Below are positions 34,253 through 45,288 of a stretch of DNA of 64,000 nucleotides, one piece after another; the stretch's first letter is position 1, and every line of letters starts with the position of its first letter. Under the pieces are notes generated by a model. The model saw nothing but the letters and a program-made list of their open reading frames with translations, searched no databases and was not told where the DNA came from. Location: assembly GCA_031216915.1 (NCBI GenBank), contig CM062296.1:665447838-665511837 (forward strand). Reading direction: 5' to 3'. Source of the DNA: Pictodentalium vernedei. Its lineage: Eukaryota > Mollusca > Scaphopoda > Dentaliida > Dentaliidae. A program made the position numbers and the translations under genes.

Positions 34253-35774
34253 ATGTATAATAAGGAACAGGGCAACATGCCGCTTGTCTTCGATAAAAAA
34301 AAAAATACGGAAGTATTAAAACGTTTCTCAGATCTTAAGAGTGGCCACAGTTTTTTTTTTATCTGAACCTGCATGTTTGTTTTGTGGCGGGAGTAAGCTC
34401 TGGGTGAGTTGTCAATGTACAACCCTCTTACTGTTAGTGTGTCATGTGTGGATGTATAAGCAAACTACTGTGTGTCATGTTCATAACGACGGAAAGGAAA
34501 TTGTTTGGAATTGTACTTTAAACGCAAATTGTAATTCTTAAAAATTTTCCAACATCAAAACTTAATTGAATGTTTTTGTTGACGCAACTCAAAAAGATGA
34601 AAACACACCCAAGAATAGAGGCGAATGATTATTCATGCACCTTGGACAATTTTTGAGTGAGTGATGGTGCGTGCCTTGCCTTTCCCCTGCATCCCTGATT
34701 GCTTGCAGTAAAAAAATGACTGTTCGAACACGAATGCCATTATGTATTTATTGTGCACCTGCAGTATACTAAAAAAAATTACTGAACAGTTTTTCTATCC
34801 TCAAAGTATGGACAGGTAAACAGGAAATGCCGGAATCGAGACATATATGACTGAGATGTGTACAGATGAAACAAATGACGACAACTGACAATTCACAATG
34901 TTAATAACGCAGAAGCATTTGCCACAACGACATTGATAAGACGATGTCGACAAATGTGACAGCCAACACAAATGATTTTGAGAACAGGACGGACAAAACA
35001 AATAGCATGGAGAATGCTTACAACACTGACAAATGTGACAGACAAGACATAGGATGTGGTTTAATAACATAACTACAAGTCTGTGCGGTTCTTGTATATT
35101 ACACTGTATGGGCTTTTAACTGGACAATATGAATGAAATACAAACATAACCTGGGGGTTCCACCTGGGCTCTCAGATTATGATTATCAATAGGATTACAA
35201 TCTCAAAGGTGTTAATCCAATAATGCTCGCAGATTGCCTCACTTAATTAACAGCAAGATCTATGGTCATCTTTTAGTGTTGTACAAGAAGCGTAAATTTT
35301 TGCTCATGAATCAACAGTTTTTGCTATAAAATGGGATAAACATATTCAGTCATAATATTTCAGAGAGATTAAATACCATATATTTTCGGTTTTGCTTAAC
35401 TTTTGAATATCACATTTAGCACGCCATACATTTTGCATAATCAACAAAATGTCAGCTAAAATGCGTAGTGGCATGAATCAATATTTTGTAAGAAGCGCCG
35501 ATAGAAATGCCAATTATGCAATAAGTCAGTCGTCACTCAGTGTGTAAATACCTCCAACCTACATCACCATATACAGAATCATCACGCCAAAGAGTACAAA
35601 ACTGTTCTTGAAAAAGAACGGACTGTGATACCTGCAAAGCGACTCGGTGTCAAGGTAAGAGAAAACTATCAATTCGCTCAATGCTCTGTTAATGTTGGGG
35701 AACCTCTTCTGGCAGGAAAAGTGTTAAATTAATATTAACTAGAGGTACTGTGAGCAAACTCACAAAGTGATACC
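34253..35774. other. Intergenic stretch, one small cysteine-rich frame
   Basis: No known gene recognised. A minus-strand frame at 34,801-35,070 (89 codons) is unusually rich in cysteine (CLVCHICQCC, FCPSCSQNHLC, CRCGKCFC). It might be a zinc-binding exon or chance translation of GACAAATGTGACAG-type repeats, two of which are visible. Confidence 0.35.
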
Positions 35775-36315
35775 ACCCCCCCCCCCCCCAACACCTGAAA
35801 TGCATAAGTTAGATTATCTCCCCTTGGAAATGTCAGAACGGAATTATATTGCTTCATGCACATCTTCATATGGAGTTCTTCCATTGTGTAAAATTTCATG
35901 AAAATTCTTCGAACGGTTTAGGAGGAGTTGCGCTAACAAGGATGGACAGACGGTATAAGTTAGATTATCTCCCCTTGGAAATGTCAGAACGGAATTATAT
36001 TGCTTCATGCACATCTTCATATGGAGTTCTTCCATTGTGTAAAGTTTCACGAAAATTCTTCAAACGGTTTATGAGTTGCGCTTACAAGGATGGACAGACG
36101 GTATAAGTTAGATTATCTCCCATTGGAAATGTCAGAACGGAATTATATTGCTTCATGCACATCTTCATATGGAGTTCTTCCATTGTGTAAAGTTTCATGA
36201 AAATTCTTCAAACGGTTTAGGAGGAGTTGCACTTACAAGGATGGACAGACAGACAGACGGACGGACAGGGTGATTCCTATATACCCCCCAAACTTTGTTT
36301 GCGGGGGGTATAATA
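35775..36315. mobile_element. Three-monomer minisatellite element with poly-C start and hairpin end
   Basis: A poly-C run (about 35,775-35,789) precedes three nearly identical monomers of about 145-150 bp (TTAGATTATCTCCCCTTGGA, CTTCATGCACATCTTCATAT, AAACGGTTTAGGAGGAGTTG, GGATGGACAGACGG). Then follow a GACAGACAGACGGACGGACA tail and the hairpin TATACCCCCC...GCGGGGGGTATA (36,279-36,311). Monomer identity is very high, so the expansion is recent. No genes. Confidence 0.75.
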
Positions 36316-38762
36316 AAATGTTATCTGCACATACCTGTCATGCAAAGTGTGAATCGGAAATTTGAATAGAATGAAACTAAAAATCCAAAATACACGTATA
36401 CATGCAAAACGCACATGGCTGTGTTGTTTTTTAGAAGTAATAGGAATTCTCAGAATTCAGTGACTCTCTGACAATGATAACTCAATGTAACCCGAAAGGA
36501 AGAATGGACATGGAAATCAGGTCAGGTGACCATCATGTTGGTAAATTGCATAACCTCTTCAGTGCTTTGTGAATGAACGATTCATGGGATTTAGAGTTTG
36601 CTCATTTTAGGGTCAACTTGTCAATTTAGTTAGCTTGTGAAATGGGCATCTGTCTTTCTGAAAGTAAAAGGCGTATTCTAAAGTTCTCAATTTCTCCTTG
36701 AAATCAGAGAGTTGCTTTCTGAAATTCTGACCCTCTTCACTTATTTTTATGTCAGGCAACACATCAATGCCGTGAATGAAAATGAAAAATGAATTTGACA
36801 GGACGGACGAATGATAAATTTTCCGTCTTAAATAGCATCTTTGCGACTAAATGTTTGAGCCCCCACCCCAAGTCCTGGTAATTCATCCTTGTTTCCTCGG
36901 CAAAAAATTGCTGTGGAAAACTGGTGCTTCTATGGCAATTGCTGTCAAGCCTGTTCGATTGCGTAAAAATCATCAGGGGGCAGGGCATAGTCTCAATTGT
37001 CATGTACATGTATATATAGTATGCAGTGAAGTGAAAACTTTCAAGTAACTTTAACACGTGAAAGTAGTTCGAGATACAAGTGTATATAATCACTATCAAT
37101 GTCCAGAATCTTTCACTCAATCATGAACCATGTGAATGCCGACAAAAAAATCTTGAAAGTTAGGAGGCAGCTTGCTCAATATGTATATTACGAGTGAAAA
37201 TAAGATGCAGCATAACCACAAACTAAGTATCTCACTGCTTCTATTCTGACATCAGATTCTGGTGTTATCAACACAGAAGAAGCAGAACACATAGTTTCTA
37301 GTGGTTATGCTGCAACTTGTACTGTAAATTGTAAGATTGGCAATACAGCTTAGTGCAACCCACACGGTTTGATTCCTTGTGTAACCTGGAAGTTGTACAA
37401 TTTCTACCACCAAAAGGCTTTCTGAAGAAGCCATCCTTGGCAGCATTTTTACTGTGGATATTTTTTGTTTCCTCAGCATTTTCCTCGGCACTGCTGATTG
37501 CTGAGGGTGAATTACCAGGGCTGCCCACCCCATCCCTCCCCCTCGGCACACACTCCTGACTCCCATATCTATGCCCTTGGCCTTGAATGACTTTTTATGA
37601 AAGAGTATGCAGATTTCAGGTATAATTGTTTGTTCATTGAATTTACAGAAAACAATCGCAATAAATACAGTTTTACTTCATTTCAAGTTCACTTATTTGT
37701 TATTTAATGTTTTAGTACTATCCTGTCCCAGTTTAATACATAAGATATGGAAAATATGTATTGTGTTACAAAAAATGATTTTTTTGCTCCCAAACCAAAT
37801 CGAAACCGAACTGATGAAAAATTTCAAAACCGACCAGCTCTAGTATCAACCGGTCTGTGCTTTCATTTTCCCCATAATCTTCTTACTTTTTTACACTCGT
37901 CAACTGTAATCTTTTAGTACATTCCACCTTTACTGAACTGATGATAATGGATTGTCCCTAAAAGAGGAACTATGTTTGACAGCTTGCCTCCACAGGTACT
38001 CGGCACAAGCTGGGAAATCGAAAGAAAAATGATATTTGACAGCATTTTTGAATCGATGCTGACATGCCCCCATAATGGTATATAAATATTAACAAGGTAC
38101 ACAACTCGCTTTTCGAAAACGATAGCACTCATCTTCGTTAAACCCCCCTTAAATTTGATTCACATAACGTATCCAGCAGTACCCAGTGTCAGTGGAAAGG
38201 GGAATGAATACGCTTTACAGTGGTGTATTACATGACCGTTGGGTGTTCTTGGGTTGCTCAAGATAACTGGGAGAAGTCGCAGAAAAGGCCGAAAAACATT
38301 TAGTCGGACAAGATAGTGTCTAGAAGGTTGGCATGATGTAGTCAGAAGTTGCATTTTCAGGTCCAACAAGTCTATTTTGTGGTTTTCCAACTTATAATTC
38401 CACCACAGGATTCTGAAAATCTATCAGTATAGCTATAATTCACTTTCAATGTGATATTTACATTCCCAACATAATCCCCTTCAGATAGAATTTCAGACTC
38501 CTGTAATTCCACTTGTTCATTTGTATTTCCGTAAAATGTCAACTCTGTCTAAATTATAAGCATAGTTTGAGGCAACAGACCTCTCACCTCTGAGTTGAAT
38601 CCAGACTCCCAGAGGTCCATTGGCTGAAACTTGCTTGTCTTTCTCAAGCACTAAAAAGGAAATTGGATGTTACTGGTCAATTGAAAGTTGGACTCTGTGC
38701 AGTCTGGAGGCCTTTTATTACTGATAATTCATTTTCAATGTACTGCATGTAATGTATCATGA
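36316..38762. other. Intergenic stretch, one degenerate fold-back
   Basis: No coding similarity recognised. A degenerate inverted repeat at about 37,207-37,316 (GCAGCATAACCAC against GTGGTTATGCTGC) is the only structure noted. Confidence 0.45.
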
Positions 38763-40708
38763 AATGAAAGTGTCAATGACACTGTAGCTCAACTTGTCAA
38801 GACATGTACATGTATAGTATGTGACACAGCAATGACAAACATCTAGGTAATGACCTGATAACAAAGGTACATATAAAGTATTGTAACAGTCTGTACATAA
38901 ATACTGACCGTAGCCTGCAACAAATGTATAGGTAAAGTATTGTAAAGGTGGGTGACAGTCAGATGCTAAACTAGAAAAGAAATCTTTGAGTCCCAGAGTG
39001 GGTCTGACTGAACCCCAAAATATTTGTTCTCATAGCAGTGATAACAAAGGCACCCCAAGATATTTATATATTTATTGGTGTTTAAGGACACATATTTTTG
39101 CACAATGGCTAATCATGACCACAACATGAGTATCAACTCAAGACCAGGGGTGAGAGTTAATAAGCCAAGTTGCCCATTTTAGAGAGGGTTTGCACCTCCC
39201 AAGCATTGGTGATTGGGTCCTATTTCACCAGTAAAACAGAGCCTGTTTACCGCAGTGAACAGGCACTGCTTCATTTCCCGGGGTTCCCGCAGGGAAAGGC
39301 ACCCCAAAACACACTCATTCCTGTCCCAAGGTGAAAACAAAGGTACACAAGAAGTTTTGTGAAGATCAGTTTATAAATATGAGCTGTATAGAAGTTGTGA
39401 CAAAAAACTGATTGGACCTAATTTCGGTACAAAATGGCCACTGGCAGCCATCTTGAATTTTGGACCACACTCAGAAACACTCGTTCTCGTCCCAAGGTGA
39501 AAACAAAGACACCCAAGAAGTTTCGTGAAGATCGGTTGATAAATACTGCCTCTAGCCCGAGCTGTATTGACATGTGCACTTACAGTGTATAAGTAGCACT
39601 AAATAAATCTAAATTCATCTAATTCGTATAATTTCTGCACGAGAAAAAACCCGTACTGTATGTGATGTATTCCATTTTACTAAACATTCATACAAAAATT
39701 TATTCAAATCAGAACTTTCATTCAGAAGTTCTGTACAAAAGACTGATTGCACTAATTTTGGTACAAAATGGCTGCTGGTGGCCATCTTGAATTTCGGACC
39801 ACACCCCAAAACACTCGTTCTCATCCCACGGTGATAACAAAGGTACCAAGGAAGTTTCATAAAGATCGGTTCATAAATACAGCCTCCAGCCTGAGCCGTA
39901 TAGAAGTTGTGTACAAAAAACTGATTAGACCTAATTTCGGTACAAAATGGCCACTGGCAGCTATCTTGAATTTGACATGTGTACTTACTGTGTGTAAGTA
40001 GCACTGAAAAAATCAAAGTTCATCTAATTTGCATAATTTCTGCAAGAGAAAAAAACCCGTATTATATGTGATGTATCCCATGGTACTAAACATTCATACA
40101 AAAAATTATTCAAATCAGAGCTTTCATGTGGAAGTTCTGCGCAAAAATCTGATTGCCCCTAATTTTGAACAAAATGGCTGCCAGTGGCCATTTTGAATTT
40201 TGGACTGGACCCAAAAACACTTGTTCTCGTCCCACGGTGATAACAAAGGTACCCAAGAAGTTTTGTAAAGATCGGTTCATAAATGCGGCCTCTAGCCCGA
40301 GCTGTGTTGGCATTTGCACCGACAGTGCTGAAAGTAACACTAAATAAATCAAAGTTAGTCTAATTTGCATAATTTAAGCACGAGAAAAAAACCCGTATGA
40401 TATGTAATGTATCTCATGGTACTAAACATTCATACAAAAAATTATTAAAATCAGAGCTTTCATATGGAAGTTCTGTACAGAAAACAGATTTCTCCATCGT
40501 CGGTACAAAATGGCGGCTGGCAGCCATCTTGAATTTCGGACCGCACCCAAAAACACTCGTTCTCGTCCCACGGTCATAACAAAGGTACCCAAGAAGTTTC
40601 GTAAAGATCGGTTCATAAATACGGCCTCTAGCCCGAGCCGTATCCAATTGTTGACGGACGATGGGCCATGACAAAAGCTCAAATTTGGCTTCGCCAAAGT
40701 TGAGCTAA
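38763..40708 (+). mobile_element. Rolling-circle-like minisatellite element E5, with SINE insertion
   Basis: Family start at 38,763 (AATGAAAGTG, palindrome, TAGCTCAACTTGTCAAG) and family end at 40,708 (AAGCTCAAATTTGGCTTCG, CCAAAGTTGAGCTAA). The 5' 300 bp match E3 and E6 nearly base for base. A SINE interrupts it at 39,059-39,294. The GACA tail is short (TTGACGGACGATGG). No genes. Confidence 0.75.
39059..39294 (-). mobile_element. tRNA-type SINE with 13-bp target duplication
   Basis: Flanked by perfect duplications AAAGGCACCCCAA (39,046-39,058 and 39,295-39,307). The uninterrupted sequence is visible in E6. On the minus strand, TGGTGAAATAGG resembles an A box and GGTGCAAACCC a B box, 35 bp apart, the spacing of a tRNA promoter. 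The unit ends in an AATAAATATATAAATATC tail. About 60 bp precede the A-like box, which is more than usual. A partial relative of its 3' half is at 62,818-62,939. Confidence 0.72.
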
Positions 40709-42149
40709 AAATCGTACCGTGAAAAACAATCGCGATACATATTGTATCGTGAGTGAGACGTATCGTTGCAGCCCTAGTGAAGACCTCGAAAACAAAAAGT
40801 GTCAACAAAAAAACCAAGACTAAATTAAAGACGCTGACACTGAGCCGAAATGGCAAAAAATATACTGTATATATGAATATACTAAATACAAGCTGTAGCT
40901 TTGGGTCACATTACGTGTATCGGGTACTGCTCAGCAAATTGATACTTATCACAGTATGCCACAAAAGCCCAATAACGTCATAAAGACAATAATAGAAAAA
41001 CAATAAACAAAGTACAACCCCCCCCCCCCCCCCCCCAAAAAAAAAAAAATGTTAGCACTTACACTCTTCATTCATACGCCTAGGTAGCCTATTAATTACC
41101 AAGCCAACTACTAAATACAGAGGGGCAGTTTTCGGTCTATATATCTTGTATTTAGTCAAACAAATCAACGGTTATATCACATGTATTGGTTCAAAGGACT
41201 AAATTATATGTCTGTACATATCGTCGTGTGAGAACCATAAGGTTCTATCTTCCAGTGGAAGATAGAACCTTATGGTTCTCAAACGACGATATATTTAAAC
41301 CTTTTAAACGACCCTTTTTACTTATTTTCCTTCACCTCGATATGCCTCGGTATACTTTGGTATCCCTAGGTATTTAGTAGAACCCTGCACAAGCAGTGCA
41401 TTTACACACAGTTTCCGAGCAACCAACACATGAAGGTGCTGATCTACTTTGCGCAAGTTATGTGCCCGCAATGGCAAACTTTCTCGAAACAAATATGCGA
41501 AAGTACGCATCTGTTTTACTAAAGTCAATTACTTCTTCAGATGTCAGTTTTCATTCGGGGTCTCAGAAAGAAATAGGATATTACTACTCCTTGCTCTCCA
41601 TCCCCACAACATTGCCCAGGCAATGTGTAGAAAGGCGTTATGGGTCCTGCGAGCCTCGAGGGCATGAAGCAATTAGCGTTGAGATGTGTGTGTGTGTGTG
41701 CAGGAAGGGGGGGGGGGGGGTGTTACAATCTGGGTAGTTTATTATTACTTGTATTTCTATGTGTATGGTGCATAAGTATAAGCTCCCATCAAATGGTTCT
41801 ATCGAAGAATAGTCCCACAGCAGCCAACATTATACACTGAACTCACTCTTGAAATTTTATTACTCTTTCATTTTTTTTACATTCAAAACATAGCCCTCCC
41901 ACCGTCCCGCTATGTTTTAGAAGCAAAAAAGAAAAAAAACATTTAAAAACTTGGTTGTTGGAAATTTTCGTTTAGTGAGTGCAGTCTTTTGCTCTGGTTA
42001 GCCGTAATGGGCCGGGTTGACTTGGTTTAGAGGAGGTCATGAAAAACTGGATTTCTCTGTTATAATATGAATTCGCTGCCGTGACTGCACACTGTATACA
42101 ATATATAAACAAAATATCCCATGCTATTTAATATTAAGATTTTAGTCAG
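40709..42149. other. Intergenic stretch with poly-C and small hairpin
   Basis: GTATCGTTGCAGCCCTAG at about 40,757-40,774 looks like an isolated hAT-type terminus without a partner. A poly-C/A tract lies at 41,018-41,050 and a poly-G tract at 41,707-41,720. No gene recognised. Confidence 0.45.
41219..41291. repeat. Perfect 24-bp-stem hairpin
   Basis: GAGAACCATAAGGTTCTATC continuing to CTTCC pairs perfectly with its mirror arm across a 3-base loop (AGT). Outer bases TATCGTCGT / ACGACGATA extend the stem after a small bulge. A tiny palindromic MITE, or less likely a microRNA-type precursor. Confidence 0.7.
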
Positions 42150-42482
42150 AATTCCGATGGAAATTCGTGGTATCAAGTGATTTGCGCATGTCTGTCAAAC
42201 ATGGAATGCATCTTCAATGAAAAATGCAGACAGTGTTGTCCTTTTCCCAAGTGCAGTCCTATCGCTGCATTGTAAAGTGTTTGGAATGCCTAGCTTTGTT
42301 CTTGGATATCTGAACGACATTTGGCCACAAGTTATTCTCGTGAAATATTATTTTATTTTCAGTTCTGGTACGAATACGGTTGCAAACTTCCAGGAACCAG
42401 ACTCCAGTGGTGCCTGTTGTCAACTCTATGTGTTGAATACATATGTGCTTCGTGTTCTATACATCTCAATCTTAGTTTAAAC
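42150..42482 (+). repeat. Dispersed repeat, copy 1 (relatives at 51.7-52.6 kb)
   Basis: Shares long blocks with 52,230-52,560 (GATGGAAATTCGTGGTATC, AATGCAGACAGTGTTGTCCT, TGCCTAGCTTTGTTCTTGGA, AACTTCCAGGAACCAG) and, inverted, with about 51,740-51,960. No recognised protein. The function is unknown; probably part of an undescribed non-coding repeat. Confidence 0.65.
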
Positions 42483-42667
42483 AATATTTATTCATGAATT
42501 ATAATATTATACATACAGGTAAGTGATAATTACATAATGTTCATGGAGACTTGTAATACAGGTGTATGCTTAAAGGTAGTTCAACATAGTTGATATACAA
42601 GTTGTATGGGTGGGATTCAGCAGTAAGCTATAAGCTTATGTTAAGCTGTCTCCCAAGAAAATCTGAA

Positions 42668-44495
42668 AATGAAAGTGTCAATGACACTGTAGCTCAACTT
42701 GTCAAGACAAAGACATGTACATGTATAGTATGTGACACAGCAATGACAAACATCTAGGTAATGACCTGATAACAAAGGTACATATAAAGTATTGTAACGG
42801 TCTGTACATAAATACTGAGCGTTGCCTGTAACAAATGTATAGGTAAAGTATTGTAAAGGTGGGTGACAGTCAGATGCTAAACTAGAAAAAAATCTTTGAG
42901 TCCCAGAGTGGGTCTGACTGAACCCCAAAATATTTGTTCTCATAGCACAGTGATAACAAAGGCACCCCAAAACACACTCATTCCTGTCCCAAGGTGAAAA
43001 CAAAGGTACCCAAGAAGTTTCATGAAGATCAGTTCACAAATATGAGCTGTGTAGAAGTTGTGACAAAAAACTGATTGGACCTGATTTCGGTACAAAATGG
43101 CCACTGGCAGCCATCTTGAAGTTTGGACCACGCCCAGAAACACTCGTTCTCATCCCAAGGTGATAACAAGGGTACCCAAGAAGTTTTGTGAAGATCGGTT
43201 CATAAATACAGCCTCTAGCCCGAGCCGTATTGACATGTGCACTTACAGAGTATAAGTAGCACTGAATAAATCAAAGTTCATCTAATTTGCATAATTTCTG
43301 CACGAGAAAAAAACCTGTACTATATGTGATGTATTCCATGTTACTAAACATTCATACAAAAATTTATTCAAATCAGAACTTTCATACAGAAGTTCTGTAC
43401 AAAAGACTGATTGCACTAATTTTGGTACAAAATGGCTGCTGGTGGCCATCTTGAAATTTGGACCACACCCAAAAACACTCGTTCTCATCCCACGGTAATA
43501 ACAAAGGTACCCATGAAGTTTCGTAAAGATCGGTTCATAAATACGGCATCTAGCCTGAGCCATATAGAAGTTGTGTACAAAAAACTGATTAGACCTAATT
43601 TCGATACAAAATGGCCACTGGCAGCCATCTTGAATTTTGGACCGCACCCATGAAACACTCGTTCTCGTCCCAAGGTGATAACAAAGGTACCCAAGACGTT
43701 TCGTGAAGATCGGTTCATAAATACAGACTCTAGCCCGAGCCGTATTGACATGTGTACTTACTGTGTGTGAGCAGCACTGAAAAAATCAAAGTTCATCTAA
43801 TTTGCATAATTTCTGCACGAGAAAAAAACCCGTATTATATGTGATGTATCCCATGGTACTAAACATTCACACAAAAAATTATTCAAATCAGCGCTTTCAT
43901 ATGGAAGTTCTGTGCAACAATCTGATTGCACCAAATTTCGTACAAAATGGCTGCCATCGGCCATCTTGAATTTCGGACCGGACCCCAAAAGACTCGTTCT
44001 CGTCCCACGGTGATAACAAAGGTACCCAAGAAGTTTCGTAAAGATCGGTTCATAAATACGGCCTCTAGCTCGAGCCGTATTGGCATTTGCACTTACAGTG
44101 CTGAAAGTAACACCAAAAAACATCAAAGTTAGTCTAATTTGCATAATTTACGCACGAGAAAAAAACCCATGTTATATGTGATGTATCCCATGGTACTAAA
44201 CATTCATACAAAAAATTATTCAAATCAGAGCTTTCATATGGAAGTTCTGTACAAAAAACAGATTTCTGCATCGTCGGTACAAAATGGCAGCTGGCAGCCA
44301 TCTTGAATTTCGGACCGCACCCAAAAACACTCGTTCTCGTCCCACTGTCATAACAAAGGTACCCAAGAAGTTTCGTAAAGATCGGTTCATAAATACGACC
44401 TCTAGCCCGAGCCATAGCCAATTGTTGACGTACGGACAGACGGAGAGACAGACCATGAAAATAGCTCAAATTTGACTTCGTCAAAGTTGAGCTAA
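42668..44495 (+). mobile_element. Rolling-circle-like minisatellite element E6, complete
   Basis: The reference copy. The 5' end has AATGAAAGTG, palindrome AGTGTCAATGACACT, then TAGCTCAACTTGTCAAGAC. About 300 bp of unique leader (GTATGTGACACAGCAATGAC) follow, then alternating monomers with ACACTCGTTCTCGTCCCA, AACAAAGGTACCCAAGAAG, GATCGGTTCATAAATAC, GGTACAAAATGGC and GCCATCTTGAATTT. A CGGACAGACGGAGAGACAGA tail precedes the terminal stem TAGCTCAAATTTGACTTCG / CAAAGTTGAGCTAA. The 5' TAGCTCAACTT and 3' AAGTTGAGCTA are subterminal inverted repeats. Together with the internal array and 3' hairpin this is the plan of non-autonomous Helentrons (DINE-1, pearl). No duplication is evident at the flanks. 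Confidence 0.75.
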
Positions 44496-44561
44496 AAATT
44501 GCAGGTAGTTGCTTGCACTATGTAAAATATTGTTTAAACATGAAATGGAGGTATACAAAAA

Positions 44562-44620
44562 GAGAGAAGAGAGAGAGAGAGAGGGAGGGAGAGAGAGAGA
44601 GAGAGGGGGGGATAGAGAGT
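44562..44620. repeat. (GA)n microsatellite
   Basis: AGAGAGAAGAGAGAGAGAGA continuing with GGGAGGG interruptions and a short G-run. Simple repeat. Confidence 0.95.
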
Positions 44621-45288
44621 TTCAACCAAACTGAGTTCTACGCACACCCGACAAATGAGAGTTATTATACGCAACCTCAGAGAATGTGCTGCTAGCGGTG
44701 TCATTAAAGCAGACTCACCCGGGATCCACACTTGAGCCGTCATTAACGCGCGTGCATCTAACATTTACAAACGATCAACCAAATTTGATCTATTAGAAGC
44801 CACAAAAAATCTACATCTTGTTTATCCTCGACTTCCTAGATCGATGTACGCGAGGAAACACAGCCCAAGCGCGGAGCCCGAACTGCCCACGATGGCTCCG
44901 TCGTAGCCTGGCGTCCTGTGGCACTAACGCCCAGAATGCAAAGTAAGGCTGCATTATTTACATTTCAGATGCATGTAATATCCACAATTTGAGAAATGTG
45001 CATAGCCGCGCCCACCGTCAGGGCCGACAAGCCACCCCCCCCCCTACAACGGGTGGGGGAGCAACACCTGTCACATCACAAGTGCCACTCCCCCATACCC
45101 ACCGCCAGGAAGAGAGCAGCCCACCAGCCCCGACAATGGCCGCGGCCACACTCGACTCCCAAACCGTCGATGCCAAAGTCATCTATTCCTTGCTGGAAAG
45201 TCATCACATCAGTCTTAAATGTTTGAATAACGAATATGTGAAATGAAGGTGATAAGTCATTCCCCAAAGAACTACATATGCAAATGAC
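44621..45288. other. GC-richer stretch, including presumed 3' end of LINE 1
   Basis: Bases about 44,860-45,170 are clearly more GC-rich than their surroundings (CCGCGGCC, CCCACCGCCAGG), with a poly-C at 45,036-45,046. Plus-strand open frames here resemble no protein. Adjacent to the LINE stop at 45,289, part of it is probably the LINE 3' untranslated region read on the minus strand. Confidence 0.4.

Noticed and set aside
19467..44484. Recurrent open frames of 60-145 codons on both strands reading ...TRSRPTVITKVPKKFRKD... or ...RGRIYEPIFTKLLGYLCY...
   Set aside because: They repeat with the E3, E5 and E6 monomers, occur on both strands over the same bases and have no start or domain in common. 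They are translations of tandem DNA, not a gene family.
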